Assembly (NCBI RefSeq): GCF_009905375.1
Contig: NC_133653.1
Span: 94,786,609 to 94,850,608 of the forward strand
Length of the DNA: 64,000 nucleotides
Direction of reading: 5' to 3'
DNA from: Apium graveolens
Taxonomy: Eukaryota; Streptophyta; Magnoliopsida; Apiales; Apiaceae
In this document: in pieces, positions 45,760 through 58,200 of the stretch
Layout of the letters: each line of letters opens with the position of its first letter
Position numbering within the stretch: position 1 is the first letter of the stretch
The notes under the pieces: generated by a model
The model's input: the letters and a program-made list of their open reading frames with translations, nothing else
What the model was told of the DNA's origin: nothing
Database searches by the model: none
Program-made: the position numbers and the translations under genes

Positions 45760-48700
45760 TGTCACACCCCCAACTTAAATAGCAAAATAATTATAGCTAT
45801 TACATCATTTTAATGAGTATTACACAACCAAAATCCAAGATCTTACAGTTTAGGGTTTGGAACAGCCCAACACTACCAACTATTACATCTGATTACAAAT
45901 ACCGAGTCCTCACACTACTATTATTACTTATTCTACCTGAGCTCGAACATAAGCATCAGCATCACAGGTCTTACGGGCAGTCTGCTTGAATCTAACCATG
46001 GCTGCTAGCTGTAATATCAGGGTAAAGCAAGAAGTGAGCCAAAAGCTCAACAAGTGCTAACAATACAACGCAAAGCATAAATCGAGATATACCTTTAGGA
46101 ATGACAATGGAATGACATAATCAATGATAATCGAGAGATAAAACTTATGTGAGTTGGCATCATTTTGCTTGCATCAAAACAAATTTTAAAACCATTCTTA
46201 ATCAAAATCATTTTATGACGCTACGGATTACAGCCGGTGATCAGCCGCGAAGTAATCCCGAACCTCGCTGGGTTCTAAAACATTATTGGGAATCCCTAGG
46301 CAACTTTTAAGCCTAATATAAGTGTGGAAAGGACTCACGTCTCAGTCCAGATCCACCATTCAAGAAAACATTTGTCCCCCTTTGGGACTGAAAAATCCAC
46401 CTTTTATTCATTTTGAAAACTGATGCCGATTTATGACAAAATCTCTTTTGACTGAAATCATTTTTTTTTTATCAGGGGATTATAGATCAATTTGAAACAC
46501 TGGAAATATGACACTAAATCTCAGGGCCATGATCCACTAGACTTTACTATATTAGGGTAATCGAGAGATTTCCATAAACAAGAATTTTGACAAGGAAATT
46601 AAGCAAGGCTACTGGATAATATGAAAGAGTAATGCCAAACTAGGCTTAAAGCAATGGTTGTAGACAAGGTATAGGTATTAGAACATCAAGAAGATAAGCA
46701 TCACTGGTTCCAATAGGATAGAGGTGCTAAAATATAAAGGAAGTGATCATCAGCTCAAGATATAACAGGGTATCAAGCTTTAGGGTAAGGATAGGGTTAT
46801 CAAACAATCATGAATGAATTTAAGAAAAGATTGGCTTTTAGGTATCAAGATAAAGTTTCTATCGAGGTTATTTCAAGAGTTGAATCAAAGCATCAGGGTG
46901 CAACATCAAGATTTCTCAGGGATCAATAGCATGATAATCAAAAGGATCAATAAGGTATTATAACACATCTCTATTTTATCATGGCATTAAACTATCATGA
47001 AAGACTTTTGAACTACTTGCAATACGTACTCGAGGGTTCATGGCATCTCTATGTAACTCAAAGATAAACAAAAGATACTCTTGATTTAAATATATCAAAA
47101 TGACTCAGGATAATTGCATCGATATATATATGAACTGTTTACAGTAAATGCGAAGGTCAAGTTGAATCACTTGCCTTGAGATAGACTGGTCTGGTCTGAC
47201 TGGTAGGAGCAACAACTGGAGCTTCACTCGACTTTTATGGCAAGTTTTCCCTCGTCTCGAGATCCTACATAAATAATAATAATCCTCATTATAATATATT
47301 CTTTCCATCTTAACCTATTTACAACCCGAAATTAAACATGGATGGCACTTAGGCCTATACACACTTAATTCATATCCACCATTTATATTTTCAAATGTAC
47401 ACACGTAGCCACATAATCACATATCGTATATTAATACCAAATAACATCATATACACCATAATGCCACACTAGGCTTGGATGATCTCGACTCACCACTTAA
47501 GTTACTTGGTCGCTAACTAAACGAAGTCTTCGAATTTGGGCTTCCTAACTCAATGTGCCTTTCCTAAATTATCCAAAACCTATTGACCCTCACTTGTGCC
47601 TTTTTCTCTACTGACCTTATACTATCTTACAACTATGGTGGTTGACCTAATACTCACTTCTAAGTGTCCTAAAACTATGTGATAAGTGAAAGTGCTCACT
47701 GGTGCAAATTTCAGAATAGTAACTAAGGTTTCTTGAGTGCATTAGACACTCTTAAACTACAAGTTTTTCTTCAAACTTTTTACACAAGACTCTCCTGACC
47801 TAAGGGCATCTCACAAGCTTGATGTGGCTCAAAGGCCTGGCTTGGGCCTTCTTGGGCCTAAGCTAAAAGTCCAAGGTACCCCTGTTTTTCTGGGCAGAAA
47901 ATGCCCTGACTTGAATTAACTTGTGACACATGGTTCTAGCTCATATCCTATGAACTATGGTTGGAAAAACTTCTCTGACATACCCTCTAACTAAGGCCCA
48001 ATTGGGCCTAATGAGGGCCTACCCATGACATGGCCAAATCTCCCTATTTCTAAGTTGCAACAAAACTGTCCCCTGCTGGACAGATTTTGTTATTCTACTT
48101 GTGCACCTAACCAAATGACATGCAAACCTCCAACCAACTCCTAAAACCTATTATATACTCCCCATACTAACTTCTGGTGGCTTGGGCCTCAAAGTGCACA
48201 TCAATGACATGGTCAAAACTCACTCTAAACCTCAGGGTACTAAACTGATTTTTCTGCAGAAACTATAACTCTCATTTTCCAAGGTTTTGACTTGACAAAC
48301 CCAATTATCAACAACTAAATACTTAAACCAAGACCTATACTTGGTATTCTACTGAACTAACTCCCTTTTTCTCAAAATAACCTTGGTGAGATCATCCTTA
48401 CCTAAGGTGCAACTATGGCAAAACAAAAGAGACTACTCTTAACAAATCGCAAATCTTCATGCTTTTGAAACAACAAGATATATATTTTTATAAAAGATAA
48501 CCACAAATTATTACCATGCAACAAGAAGCATAAATCAATATTATCACATTATTCCTACTGAAATTAAGGCTCACTAACAAAATCTTTTCCAAATGATCAA
48601 AATCTTACAACAAACTAAGAGAATTCCACATGCATGCATGCCTTCGGGTTTTTCAAACCAAAACAACATATTTTCTACATATATTCCATCTTAAAATTGA

Positions 48701-49809
48701 CATGCAAGCCTAGCATAAGGTATACCTAGATGATCACTTAGCATGCAAGGAGTTTTATCAAATTTTCACCACAAAATTCAAGTCATTATCACATAAACAT
48801 GCAAAAATTGAACAAAACAACAAGAATGATTTCAAGGACCATTCATTCGGCTCCCATATGGTCATGGCCGAATGAAATGGATGGAAATGGCCATTAAATC
48901 ATCAAGAGTTTCCTTCTCAAGACTTGGCACTTATCCATTTATTGTAGTCCTCTCGAAAACAACCTTAAATCCATAAGAATCAAGATTGTATTTTGAGTTT
49001 CACTAAAACCTTTACATGCAACCCTTAAACTTAAACTTTCTACTCAAAACTCTTTGAAATATGAATGATCATGATATAGGAAGTAATATTTACTTGTATG
49101 GAAGGTGGAAACTTGAATGTGGAATGAAGAAAAGGGGAGGGGGTAGGTTTTCGGCTAAAAACCCGAGAGGAGAGGGGGAGGGCCGAGAGGAGAGGGAGGA
49201 GGGAGGAGAAGTGTGGAAATGGTGGAGTGAAAGTGGTGTGTTTGTCATGTTTACTTGGTTTTTATTTGCCCATAAGTGAGTGGATGAGAGAAATTACAAT
49301 AGTAACCTTCCAATCTTAGTTAGGTAGATTTGCATGCAAGGACAAAATAGTAATGTGGCTAGAAAAATGAAAGTGAGTGGGGTTGGAATTGCCCTCCTTG
49401 CCCCTTGGTTGAATGGAAGAGAGTTTGCATGCAAGGGTAATCATGTAATTTGATAATTATTAAGCAACTAATTTCCAAAGATTTATTTTTATATAATAAA
49501 ATACAAGTTCAAAAATTATAAAATTTATACCATAAAATAACTTGGATTTTTAGAGACTTTATAAAATCATTTTCAAAATTTTGTGAACAAAATGTCTTTT
49601 AAAAGAAAATTTTTCCAAAGCTTAGAATATTCCTTATAAATCAAAAATAAAGAAATTAAATAAATTCTTGCTTTGAAAAATCATATACTACCCAAAGCAA
49701 ATTTATAATGCAGAAATTTTCACTCACACAAACGTACAAGCATTGAATATATTTTTATTTAACTTAATATTATTCACAAATAATATTACATAAAATGCCG
49801 GTCGTAACA
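45760..49809 (-). mobile_element. 3' LTR of the young Tekay element
   Basis: On the plus strand it runs from TGTCACACCCCCAACTTAAA to GGTCGTAACA, 4050 bases. The polypurine tract on the minus strand directly precedes it at 49810-49822. The small open frames inside occur in both LTRs simply because the LTRs are copies and show no family resemblance. Confidence 0.95.
49134..49208 (+). repeat. G-rich purine tract in the Tekay 3' LTR
   Basis: Many GGG and GGGG runs within 75 bases on the plus strand (antisense to the element), such as GGGGAGGGGGTAGG and GAGAGGGGGAGGG. The sequence could form a G-quadruplex. The other LTR has it at 58636-58710. Confidence 0.7.
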
Positions 49810-49822
49810 TCCTCTCCCCCTT
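49810..49822 (-). other. Polypurine tract of the young Tekay element
   Basis: On the minus strand AAGGGGGAGAGGA is followed directly by the TGTTACGACC start of the 3' LTR. Confidence 0.88.
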
Positions 49823-49843
49823 AAGGGATTCTGTCCCCAGAAT

Positions 49844-52800
49844 CTAAGAGAACAGATGAGGATACCGGGAACGCATATCAGACTCTAACTCCCAAGTCGA
49901 CTCTTCGACCTTAGGGTTCCTCCAAAGTACTTTCACTAACTTTACTGATTTATTTCTAAGACTCTTTACTTGCCAGTCGAGTACTTTAACCGGTTGCTCC
50001 ACAAATGACAGGTCTGCCTGAATTTCTACAGGTTCATATTCTATCACATGGCTAGCGTCAGGATTGTACTTCTTAAGCAACGACACATGGAACACATTAT
50101 GCACATGCTGATACTGAGGTGGTAAGGCCAACTCGTAGGCCACCTTTCCTACTTGACTCAAAATCTCAAAAGGACCTACGTATCTAGGTGCTAACTTTCC
50201 TTTCTTGCCAAATCTTATCAACCCTTTCCTAGGTGACACTTTTAGCAACACAGCTTCGCCAATTTGGAATTGAACATCCTTACGCGCTGGATCCGCATAC
50301 TTCCTCTGTCTATCTTGAGCAGCAAGCAACCTTTTCTGAATTAACTTGACTGAGTCATGCAACTGTTGTACCAATTCTGAGCCGAGAATTCTTCCTTCTC
50401 CTACTTCATCCCAACTTGTTGGTGATCTACATTTTCGGCCGTACAAAGCTTCATATGGTGGCATGCCGATACTGGAATGATAGCTGTTGTTATATGAAAA
50501 TTCAATTAATGGCAGGTGGTCGTCCCAACTTCCAGCAAAATCGATTGCACAACTGCGCAACATGTCTTCAATTGTTTGAATTGTTCTTTCACTCTGGCCA
50601 TCAGTCTGCGGGTGATACGCCGTGCTCATATTCAACTTCGTGCCAAGACATTCCTGGAATTGCTTCCAGAATCTTGAGTTAAATCGGGGATCTCTGTCTG
50701 AAACTATTGATACAGGTACCCCATGCCTTAATACGATTTCGTGCACATACAGATGAACCAACTTGTCCAGTGACGACTTCTCATTTATTGGAAGGAAATG
50801 CGCCGACTTCGTAAGACGATCAATTATAATCCATATTGCGTCATGTCCGGATTTTGTTCGCGGTAGTCCTACTATAAAGTCCATAGCGATATTTTCCCAT
50901 TTCCATTCTGGAATCTTCAGGGGCTGAATTAATCCGCTTGGTCGTTGATGTTCTGCCTTTACTTTCTGACAAGTATAGCACTTCGCAACCCATTCTGCCA
51001 CGTCTCTTTTCATATTTGGCCACCAAAAGTTCTTCTTTAAGTCTTGATACATCTTGGTGCTTCCCGGGTGGATTGAAAATTTCGAATGGTGGGCTTCATG
51101 GAGGATCTCATTCTTTAATTCAGGTACATGGGGAATCCATATTCTGGATGAAAACCTTAGTATTCCTTGCTCATCCCTTTTTGTATTAATCTCTTCTCCA
51201 GATAACTGATTTTTCTCTTTTTCCATTACTTCCTCTTGATACTTCTTTATCTTTTCCAGTAGTGTTGGCTGAAAGGTCATTGCATGACAAACTTCTTTGA
51301 CTTTCCCATAAGCACAAAGTTCCAATTCAAATTTTCCGATTTCTTCGGATAACTCTTTTGATGTTATCATTATATTCAATCTTTCCTTCCGACTCAGCGC
51401 ATCGGCCACTACGTTCGCCTTTCCAGGATGGTAATTTATCGAACAGTCATAGTCCTTAATCAATTCCAGCCATCTCCTCTGCCTCATATTGAGCTCTTTC
51501 TGAGTAAAAATGTATTTTAAACTCTTGTGATCCGTGTAGATTTCACACTTTTCTCCATAGAGATAGTGTCTCCAAATCTTGAGTGCGAACACTATGGCGG
51601 CTAGTTCCAAGTCATGCGTCGGATACTTTAACTCGTGCGGCTTCAACTGTCTTGACGCATATGCTATTACCTTACTGTGTTGCATCAACACACAACCCAA
51701 ACCCTTATGTGAAGCGTCGCTGAATATTACAAAATTCCCTTGATCATCGGGAAGTACCAACACCGGAGCTGTTACCAACTTCTGTTTTAACCCTTGAAAG
51801 CTATTTTCACATTCTGCACTCCATTCAAACTTTTGATTCTTTCTGGTTAACTTGGTCAATGGTGTGGCGATCTTCGAGGAATCCTTGACGAATCTTCTAT
51901 AGTATCCGGCCAATCCTAGAAAACTTCGCACTTCCGTAGGAGTCCTTGGCCTCTCCCAACTCATAACTGCCTCAATCTTCGCCGGATCCACTTTAATTCC
52001 ATCATTTCCAATAACATGCCCCAAAAATTGAACTTCCTTTAACCAAAACTCACATTTGGTAAACTTGGCATACAACTTCTCTTGTCGGAGTATCTCCAAT
52101 GCTATCCAGAGGTGCTGCATATGTTCTTCTTCCGATTTAGAATAAATAAGGATGTCATCAATAAATACCACGACAAATTTATCCAAATACTTCTTAAATA
52201 CTCGATTCATCAGATCCATGAATGCGGCCGGTGCGTTGGTCAATCCAAACGGCATTACTAGGAATTCATAGTGCCCATATCTGGTCCTAAATGCGGTCTT
52301 GGGAATATCTTCTTCCTTGATCTTTAATTGATGGTATCCCGATCTCAAGTCAATCTTCGAAAAACATTTTGCTCCCTTTAACTGATCAAAAAGGTCATCT
52401 ATCCTTGGTAGCGGGTAGCGGTTCTTGATCGTTACTTTATTCAACTCCCGGTAATCTATGCATAGACGCATACTCCCATCTTTCTTCTTCACAAAGAGAA
52501 CAGGTGCTCCCCATGGCGACGTACTTGGTCGTATCACTCCCTTATCCAATAATTCTTGTAGCTGGCTCGCCAACTCTTTCATTTCTGCTGGTGCCATCCT
52601 ATACGGAGCCTTTGAAACTGGTTCCGTGCCTGGAGCAAGGTTGATCTCGAACTCAATTTGTCGATCTGGTGGTAAGCCTGGTAGTTCGTCGGGAAACACA
52701 TCGGGGAACTCATTAACTACAGGAATATCTTCCATGCTGGGGCTGCCTCTCTCTGAATCCACTACATATGCTAGGAACGACTCACAACCTTTTCTAAGTA

Positions 52801-54457
52801 ACTTCTTAGCCTGAATAATTGTAAGAAATAGTCGCTCTTGCCTCTGTCCCTTAAATACTACCTTCTCTCCACTATTCGTCTTTAAATACACTCTCTTGGT
52901 CTTACAATTTATCTGAGCGCTATTCTCTCCTAACCAATCCATTCCTAAAATTATATCAAACTCTCCCAGCTTGAAGAGTATCAAGTCGGCCGAGAACTTA
53001 TATCCCGAAATATCAATCTCACATTTTGGACAAAATTGATTCACAGGAATCTTCTCTTGGTTCGCAATTACCACATTTACTACCTCACTCATAACCGTTT
53101 TATCACATTGGATCTTATCAACAAAAGATTCTGATATGAAAGATCTTGTGGCTCCCGAATCAATCAATACTTTGGCTTTGACATTATTGAGTAAAAGTGT
53201 ACCTGCTATCACCTCAGAATTCTGAACAGCATCTTTCATCTTTAGGTCAAATGTCCTTGCTGTTGCTTGCGGGGTTGGTGCGGGTGGTGGAGGTAATGCC
53301 AATACCTCAGCTGGCACGCTTGCACTGGTACTTGCCACGTTCATCAGAGCTCTGACTGGTCCTGTTGCCTTACACTCCCTAGCCATGTGTCCAGTCTTCC
53401 CACATTTGTAGCACGTAACTCCTGGCTTCGGCATCTTGCACTCATTTGCCAAATGTCCCTTCTGATTGCACCTATAACAGGTCATACTCAGCTTATTGCA
53501 TACTCCGGGGTGCCTTCTTCCACAGTGCTTGCATTCTGGCCTCTGGAACCTGTTTTCTCCAACTTGCCCTTGGCTTGCCTGATTGTTCCCTTTTGATTCT
53601 TGCCTTTTGCCCAAATTTCCCTTCCTTTGAAAATTTCCGCCCTTCTGGAAACCAATCCTCTTTACATCCCGATCTTGCGAACTTCCAGCTTCAGACTTTT
53701 CTCCATAAAATGGAACCTTCCTCTTCTTGTTATCCCTCTCTTTCCTTGACTGCATCCCATTATTCTCAATCAGAGCAGCTTTCTGTACTACTCCCGCATA
53801 AGTTTCAAGCTCAAACATAGCCACCCTATCTCTGATCCAAGGCTCCAATCCTTGCTGAAATTTCTTTGCTTTTTCCTCCTCAGTGCTGGTATACTTTGTC
53901 ACAAACCTTGACAACTCAGTGAACTTCTTCTCATACTCCAATACAGTCATGTTCCCTTGCTTCAACTCAAGAAATTTTAGCTCCATCTGATTCTGCATGT
54001 ACTTAGGGTAATACTTGTCCAGAAATAACTTTTTAAATCTCTCCCAAGAAACCTGCTGAGTGACTTCCATAGCTTTTACTGATTCCCACCAATAGATGAC
54101 TTCTCCCTTCAAGAAGTAAGTGGCATACGGCGTCTTCTGATCGTCTCCTAACTGTACCAACTCAAAAGCCCTTTCCATCTCCTTGATCCAGGTGTTTGCT
54201 ATCACTGGATCAGTGGTATCATGAAATACAGGTGGATTCACACTCTGAAAAGCCTTGAAAGTGACAATTTGTCTTGGTGGTACTGGTGGTTCAGGTGGTT
54301 GGTGTGGCTCACGGTCATCTTGGTTTTCAATTCGTTGTTGAAGGGTTAGTTGTTGTTGAGCTATAGCATTGGTTTGCTGTTGCAAGGTTTCCAGTAGTTG
54401 AAGAATGTTTGGGTCTGTGGTGAAGGTGGTTGTTGGGTTCTTCTTTTTGGGAGGCAT
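49844..54457 (-). CDS. gag-pol: Gag-pol polyprotein of the young Tekay chromovirus, 1537 residues, intact
   Basis: One frame from an ATG encodes all proteins needed for reverse transcription and integration. Gag spans about residues 60-235, followed by two CCHC zinc knuckles (C327-C330-H335-C340 and C349-C352-H357-C362). Protease has D433 in LIDSGA. Reverse transcriptase has DLRSGYHQ and the box FIDD (D767, D768). RNase H has D914, E951 and D976. Integrase has an HHCC zinc region with C1160 and C1163, and catalytic D1193, D1254 and E1290, the last two at D-35-E spacing. A GPF block at 1428-1430 and a chromodomain at about 1489-1537 (ending STWELESDM...PHLFS) complete it. Gag and pol lie in one frame, usual for Tekay. 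No stop, frameshift or missing catalytic residue was found, in contrast to every other element in the window. Confidence 0.96.
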   Translation of the reverse strand: MPPKKKNPTTTFTTDPNILQLLETLQQQTNAIAQQQLTLQQRIENQDDREPHQPPEPPVPPRQIVTFKAFQSVNPPVFHDTTDPVIANTWIKEMERAFELVQLGDDQKTPYATYFLKGEVIYWWESVKAMEVTQQVSWERFKKLFLDKYYPKYMQNQMELKFLELKQGNMTVLEYEKKFTELSRFVTKYTSTEEEKAKKFQQGLEPWIRDRVAMFELETYAGVVQKAALIENNGMQSRKERDNKKRKVPFYGEKSEAGSSQDRDVKRIGFQKGGNFQRKGNLGKRQESKGNNQASQGQVGENRFQRPECKHCGRRHPGVCNKLSMTCYRCNQKGHLANECKMPKPGVTCYKCGKTGHMARECKATGPVRALMNVASTSASVPAEVLALPPPPAPTPQATARTFDLKMKDAVQNSEVIAGTLLLNNVKAKVLIDSGATRSFISESFVDKIQCDKTVMSEVVNVVIANQEKIPVNQFCPKCEIDISGYKFSADLILFKLGEFDIILGMDWLGENSAQINCKTKRVYLKTNSGEKVVFKGQRQERLFLTIIQAKKLLRKGCESFLAYVVDSERGSPSMEDIPVVNEFPDVFPDELPGLPPDRQIEFEINLAPGTEPVSKAPYRMAPAEMKELASQLQELLDKGVIRPSTSPWGAPVLFVKKKDGSMRLCIDYRELNKVTIKNRYPLPRIDDLFDQLKGAKCFSKIDLRSGYHQLKIKEEDIPKTAFRTRYGHYEFLVMPFGLTNAPAAFMDLMNRVFKKYLDKFVVVFIDDILIYSKSEEEHMQHLWIALEILRQEKLYAKFTKCEFWLKEVQFLGHVIGNDGIKVDPAKIEAVMSWERPRTPTEVRSFLGLAGYYRRFVKDSSKIATPLTKLTRKNQKFEWSAECENSFQGLKQKLVTAPVLVLPDDQGNFVIFSDASHKGLGCVLMQHSKVIAYASRQLKPHELKYPTHDLELAAIVFALKIWRHYLYGEKCEIYTDHKSLKYIFTQKELNMRQRRWLELIKDYDCSINYHPGKANVVADALSRKERLNIMITSKELSEEIGKFELELCAYGKVKEVCHAMTFQPTLLEKIKKYQEEVMEKEKNQLSGEEINTKRDEQGILRFSSRIWIPHVPELKNEILHEAHHSKFSIHPGSTKMYQDLKKNFWWPNMKRDVAEWVAKCYTCQKVKAEHQRPSGLIQPLKIPEWKWENIAMDFIVGLPRTKSGHDAIWIIIDRLTKSAHFLPINEKSSLDKLVHLYVHEIVLRHGVPVSIVSDRDPRFNSRFWKQFQECLGTKLNMSTAYHPQTDGQSERTIQTIEDMLRSCAIDFAGSWDDHLPLIEFSYNNSYHSSIGMPPYEALYGRKCRSPTSWDEVGEGRILGSELVQQLHDSVKLIQKRLLAAQDRQRKYADPARKDVQFQIGEAVLLKVSPRKGLIRFGKKGKLAPRYVGPFEILSQVGKVAYELALPPQYQHVHNVFHVSLLKKYNPDASHVIEYEPVEIQADLSFVEQPVKVLDWQVKSLRNKSVKLVKVLWRNPKVEESTWELESDMRSRYPHLFS

Positions 54458-54768
54458 GATCCTGAAATAAGAGTTGTGTCATAACAAATATGAATGATAA
54501 AATGATTCGAGGGTATCGCATGGCATTCGCATTTACATATGGGGTCAAGTTTCCAAATTAAGCAGATATGATGATAAAAACATAAAATAACAGTTGAGAG
54601 CAGATGGAACAATAGCACATAATTATTGAAATTTTAAAGGTCACAGTACATAGGATTGGGACATAGTCTGATTCTAGAAATAACAGGCTTATTTAAAGGA
54701 AAGACGGAAACAACTGGGGATTCCATAGAGTTTGATAGTACAACAACATGAAAGGTAAATGGAAAGAA
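54458..54768 (-). other. Leader between accessory ORF and gag-pol of the young Tekay element
   Basis: About 310 bases without a supported gene, between the accessory ORF stop at 54769 and the gag ATG at 54457. Confidence 0.5.
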
Positions 54769-55158
54769 CTAAGGCTCCACTCCATCTGAACGGGGCTTGG
54801 TAGTCTTTTCCTCTCGAAGCGTCTTCACAATGCTCTGGAGCTCATCCGCCACCATCTGAATGACATACTGGCTGGTACGGTCCCGGTGCGCTGGCATCTC
54901 CTCAAGCTTAGTGTTGACGTACCCAACCAAGGTCTCAAGTCTCGCAATCATCTGCTCCTTGGGCTTCCCTTCGTAGTTTCGGCTGTCCGGATACACGTTC
55001 TTCAGTCGGTCTATCAGTCGGTCGTACTTGCCCTGAAGCATGTCGAACTCGCGCCTCAACTCAGCATACACGGAGAAAGCAATAGTGTCGTCCGACCCAG
55101 AGGATGACGAGGAATGCGCCCTTTGCTGACAACCAATAAGAGGAGTATTAATAATAAT
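54769..55158 (-). CDS. Accessory ORF between PBS and gag of the young Tekay element
   Basis: The frame is open from a TAA upstream of 55158 to TAG at 54769. The first in-frame ATG is at 55041 (90 residues, MLQGKYDRLIDRLKNVYPD...); a GTG at 55071 would add ten residues. The open frame continues upstream with a serine-rich acidic stretch SSSSSGSDD without ATG. The protein is charged and looks helical throughout (IARLETLVGYVNTKLEE, YVIQMVADELQSIVKTL). It resembles the accessory ORFs of T1 and T2 in position, length of the helical part and C-terminal amphipathic helix, though not in clear sequence identity. No domain is recognised. Because this element is young, an open frame here is weaker evidence for selection than in old copies. 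Confidence 0.55.
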   Translation of the reverse strand: MIINTPLIGCQQRAHSSSSSGSDDTIAFSVYAELRREFDMLQGKYDRLIDRLKNVYPDSRNYEGKPKEQMIARLETLVGYVNTKLEEMPAHRDRTSQYVIQMVADELQSIVKTLREEKTTKPRSDGVEP

Positions 55159-55243
55159 TTACTTTACCTTCTCTCTCGCGTAATATCTATAACCTACACA
55201 CAAATCCTATAACCTATTTGGGCTGTCCAGGGACTCTAAACCG

Positions 55244-55257
55244 TAGCTCTGATACCA
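55244..55257 (-). other. Primer-binding site, initiator tRNA-Met, young Tekay element
   Basis: On the minus strand TGGTATCAGAGCTA follows the end of the 5' LTR after five bases (GGTTT). Confidence 0.93.
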
Positions 55258-55262
55258 AAACC

Positions 55263-58200
55263 TGTCACACCCCCAACTTAAATAGCAAAATAATTATAGC
55301 TATTACATCATTTTAATGAGTATTACACAACCAAAATCCAAGATTTTACAGTTTAGGGTTTGGAACAGCCCAACACTACCAACTATTACATCTGATTACA
55401 AATACCGAGTCCTCACACTACTATTATTACTTATTCTACCTGAGCTCGAACATAAGCATCAGCATCACAGGTCTTACGGGCAGTCTGCTTGAATCTAACC
55501 ATGGCTGCTAGCTGTAATATCAGGGTAAAGAAAGAAGTGAGCCAAAAGCTCAACAAGTGCTAACAATACAACGCAAAGCATAAATCGAGATATACCTTGA
55601 GGAATGACAATGGAATGACATAATCAATGATAATCGAGAGATAAAACTTATGTGAGTTGGCATCATTTTGCTTGCATCAAAACAAATTTTAAAACCATTC
55701 TTAATCAAAATCATTTTATGACGCTACGGATTACAGCCGGTGATCAACCGCGAAGTAATCCCGAACCTCGCTGGGTTCTAAAACATTATTGGGAATCCCT
55801 AGGCAACTTTTAAGCCTAATATAAGTGTGGAAAGGACTCACGTCTCAGTCCAGATCCACCATTCAAGAAAACATTTGTCCCCCTTTGGGACTGAAAAATC
55901 CACCTTTTATTCATTTTGAAAACTGATGCCGATTTATGACAAAATCTCTTTTGACTGAAATCATTTTTTTTTATCAGGGGATTATAGATAAACTTGAAAC
56001 ACTGGAAATATGACACTAAATCTCAGGGCCATGATCCACTAGACTTTACTATATTAGGGTAATCGAGAGATTTCCATAAACAAGAATTTTGACAAGGAAA
56101 TTAAGCAAGGCTACTGGATAATATGAAAGAGTAATGCCAAACTAGGCTTAAAGCAATGGTTGTAGACAAGGTATAGGTATTAGAACATCAAGAAGATAAG
56201 CATCACTGGTTCCAATAGGATAGAGGTGCTAAAATATAAAGGAAGTGATCATCAGCTCAAGATATAACAGGGTATCAAGCTTTAGGGTAAGGATAGGGTT
56301 ATCAAACAATCATGAATGAATTTAAGAAAAGATTGGCTTTTAGGTATCAAGATAAAGTTTCTATCGAGGTTATTTCAAGAGTTGAATCAAAGCATCAGGG
56401 TGCAACATCAAGATTTCTCAGGGATCAATAGCATGATAATCAAAAGGATCAATAAGGTATTATAACACATCTCTATTTTATCATGGCATTAAACTATCAT
56501 GAAAGACTTTTGAACTACTTGCAATACGTACTCGAGGGTTCATGGCATCTCTATGTAACTCAAAGATAAACAAAAGATACTCTTGATTTAAATATATCAA
56601 AATGACTCAGGATAATTGCATCGATATATATATGAACTGTTTACAGTAAATGCGAAGGTCAAGTTGAATCACTTGCCTTGAGATAGACTGGTCTGGTCTG
56701 ACTGGTAGGAGCAACAACTGGAGCTTCACTCGACTTTTATGGCAAGTTTTCCCTCGTCTCGAGATCCTACATAAATAATAATAATCCTCATTATAATATA
56801 TTCTTTCCATCTTAACCTATTTACAACCCGAAATTAAACATGGATGGCACTTAGGCCTATACACACTTAATTCATATCCACCATTTATATTTTCAAATGT
56901 ACACACGTAGCCACATAATCACATATCGTATATTAATACCAAATAACATCATATACACCATAATGCCACACTAGGCTTGGATGATCTCGACTCACCACTT
57001 AAGTTACTTGGTCGCTAACTAAACGAAGTCTTCGAATTTGGGCTTCCTAACTCAATGTGCCTTTCCTAAATTATCCAAAACCTATTGACCCTCACTTGTG
57101 CATTTTTCTCTACTGACCTTATACTATCTTACAACTATGGTGGTTGACCTAATACTCACTTCTAAGTGTCCTAAAACTATGTGATAAGTGAAAGTGCTCA
57201 CTGGTGCAAATTTCAGAATGGTAACTAAGGTTTCTTGAGTGCATTAGACACTCTTAAACTACAAGTTTTTCTTCAAAATTTTTACACAAGACTCTCCTGA
57301 CCTAAGAGCATCTCACAAGCTTGATGTGGCTCAAAGGCCTGGCTTGGGCCTTCTTGGGCCTAAGCTAAAAGTCCAAGGTACCCCTGTTTTTCTGGGCAGA
57401 AAATGCCCTGACTTGAATTAACTTGTGACACATGGTTCTAGCTCATATCCTATGAACTATGGTTGGAAAAACTTCTCTGACATACCCTATAACTAAGGCC
57501 CAATTGGGCCTAATGAGGGCCTACCCATGACATGGCCAAATCTCCCTATTTCTAAGTTGCAACAAAACTGTCCCCTGCTGGACAGATTTTGTTATTCTAC
57601 TTGTGCACCTAACCAAATGACATGCAAACCTCCAACCAACTCCTAAAACCTATTATATACTCCCCATACTAACTTATGGTGGCTTGGGCCTCAAAGTGCA
57701 CATCAATGACATGGTCAAAACTCACTCTAAACCTCAGGGTACTAAACTGATTTTTCTGCAGAAACTATAACTCTCATTTTCCAAGGTTTTGACTTGACAA
57801 ACCCAATTATCAACAACTAAATACTTAAACCAAGACCTATACTTGGTATTCTACTGAACTAACTCCCTTTTTCTCAAAATAACCTTGGTGAGATCATCCT
57901 TACCTAAGGTGCAACTATGGCAAAACAAAAGAGACTACTCTTAACAAATCGCAAATCTTCATGCTTTTGAAACAACAAGATATATATTTTTATAAAAGAT
58001 AACCACAAATTATTACCATGAAACAAGAAGCATAAATCAATATTATCACATTATTTATACTGAAATTAAGGCTCACTAACAAAATCTTTTCCAAATGATC
58101 AAAATCTTACAACAAACTAAGAGAATTCCACATGCATGCATGCCTTCGGGTTTTTCAAACCAAAACAACATATTTTCTACATATATTCCATCTTAAAATT

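Noticed and set aside
47105..47308. 67-codon minus-strand ORF, also at 56607-56810
   Set aside because: LTR sequence of the young Tekay element; identical in both LTRs by descent, with no domain.
49061..49279. 72-codon plus-strand ORF, also at 58563-58781
   Set aside because: It occurs twice only because the two LTRs are copies. It lies on the strand opposite to the element, has a biased G/E/R-rich composition from the purine tract, and shows no family resemblance.
50416..53820. Several plus-strand ORFs of 69-124 codons
   Set aside because: Antisense shadows of the intact gag-pol gene on the minus strand.
55115..55165. Short intron joining an upstream ATG exon to the Tekay accessory ORF (GTAAAG ... 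TTGTCAG)
   Set aside because: The possible intron would be about 42 bases, shorter than plant introns normally are, and no ATG exon in frame was found.
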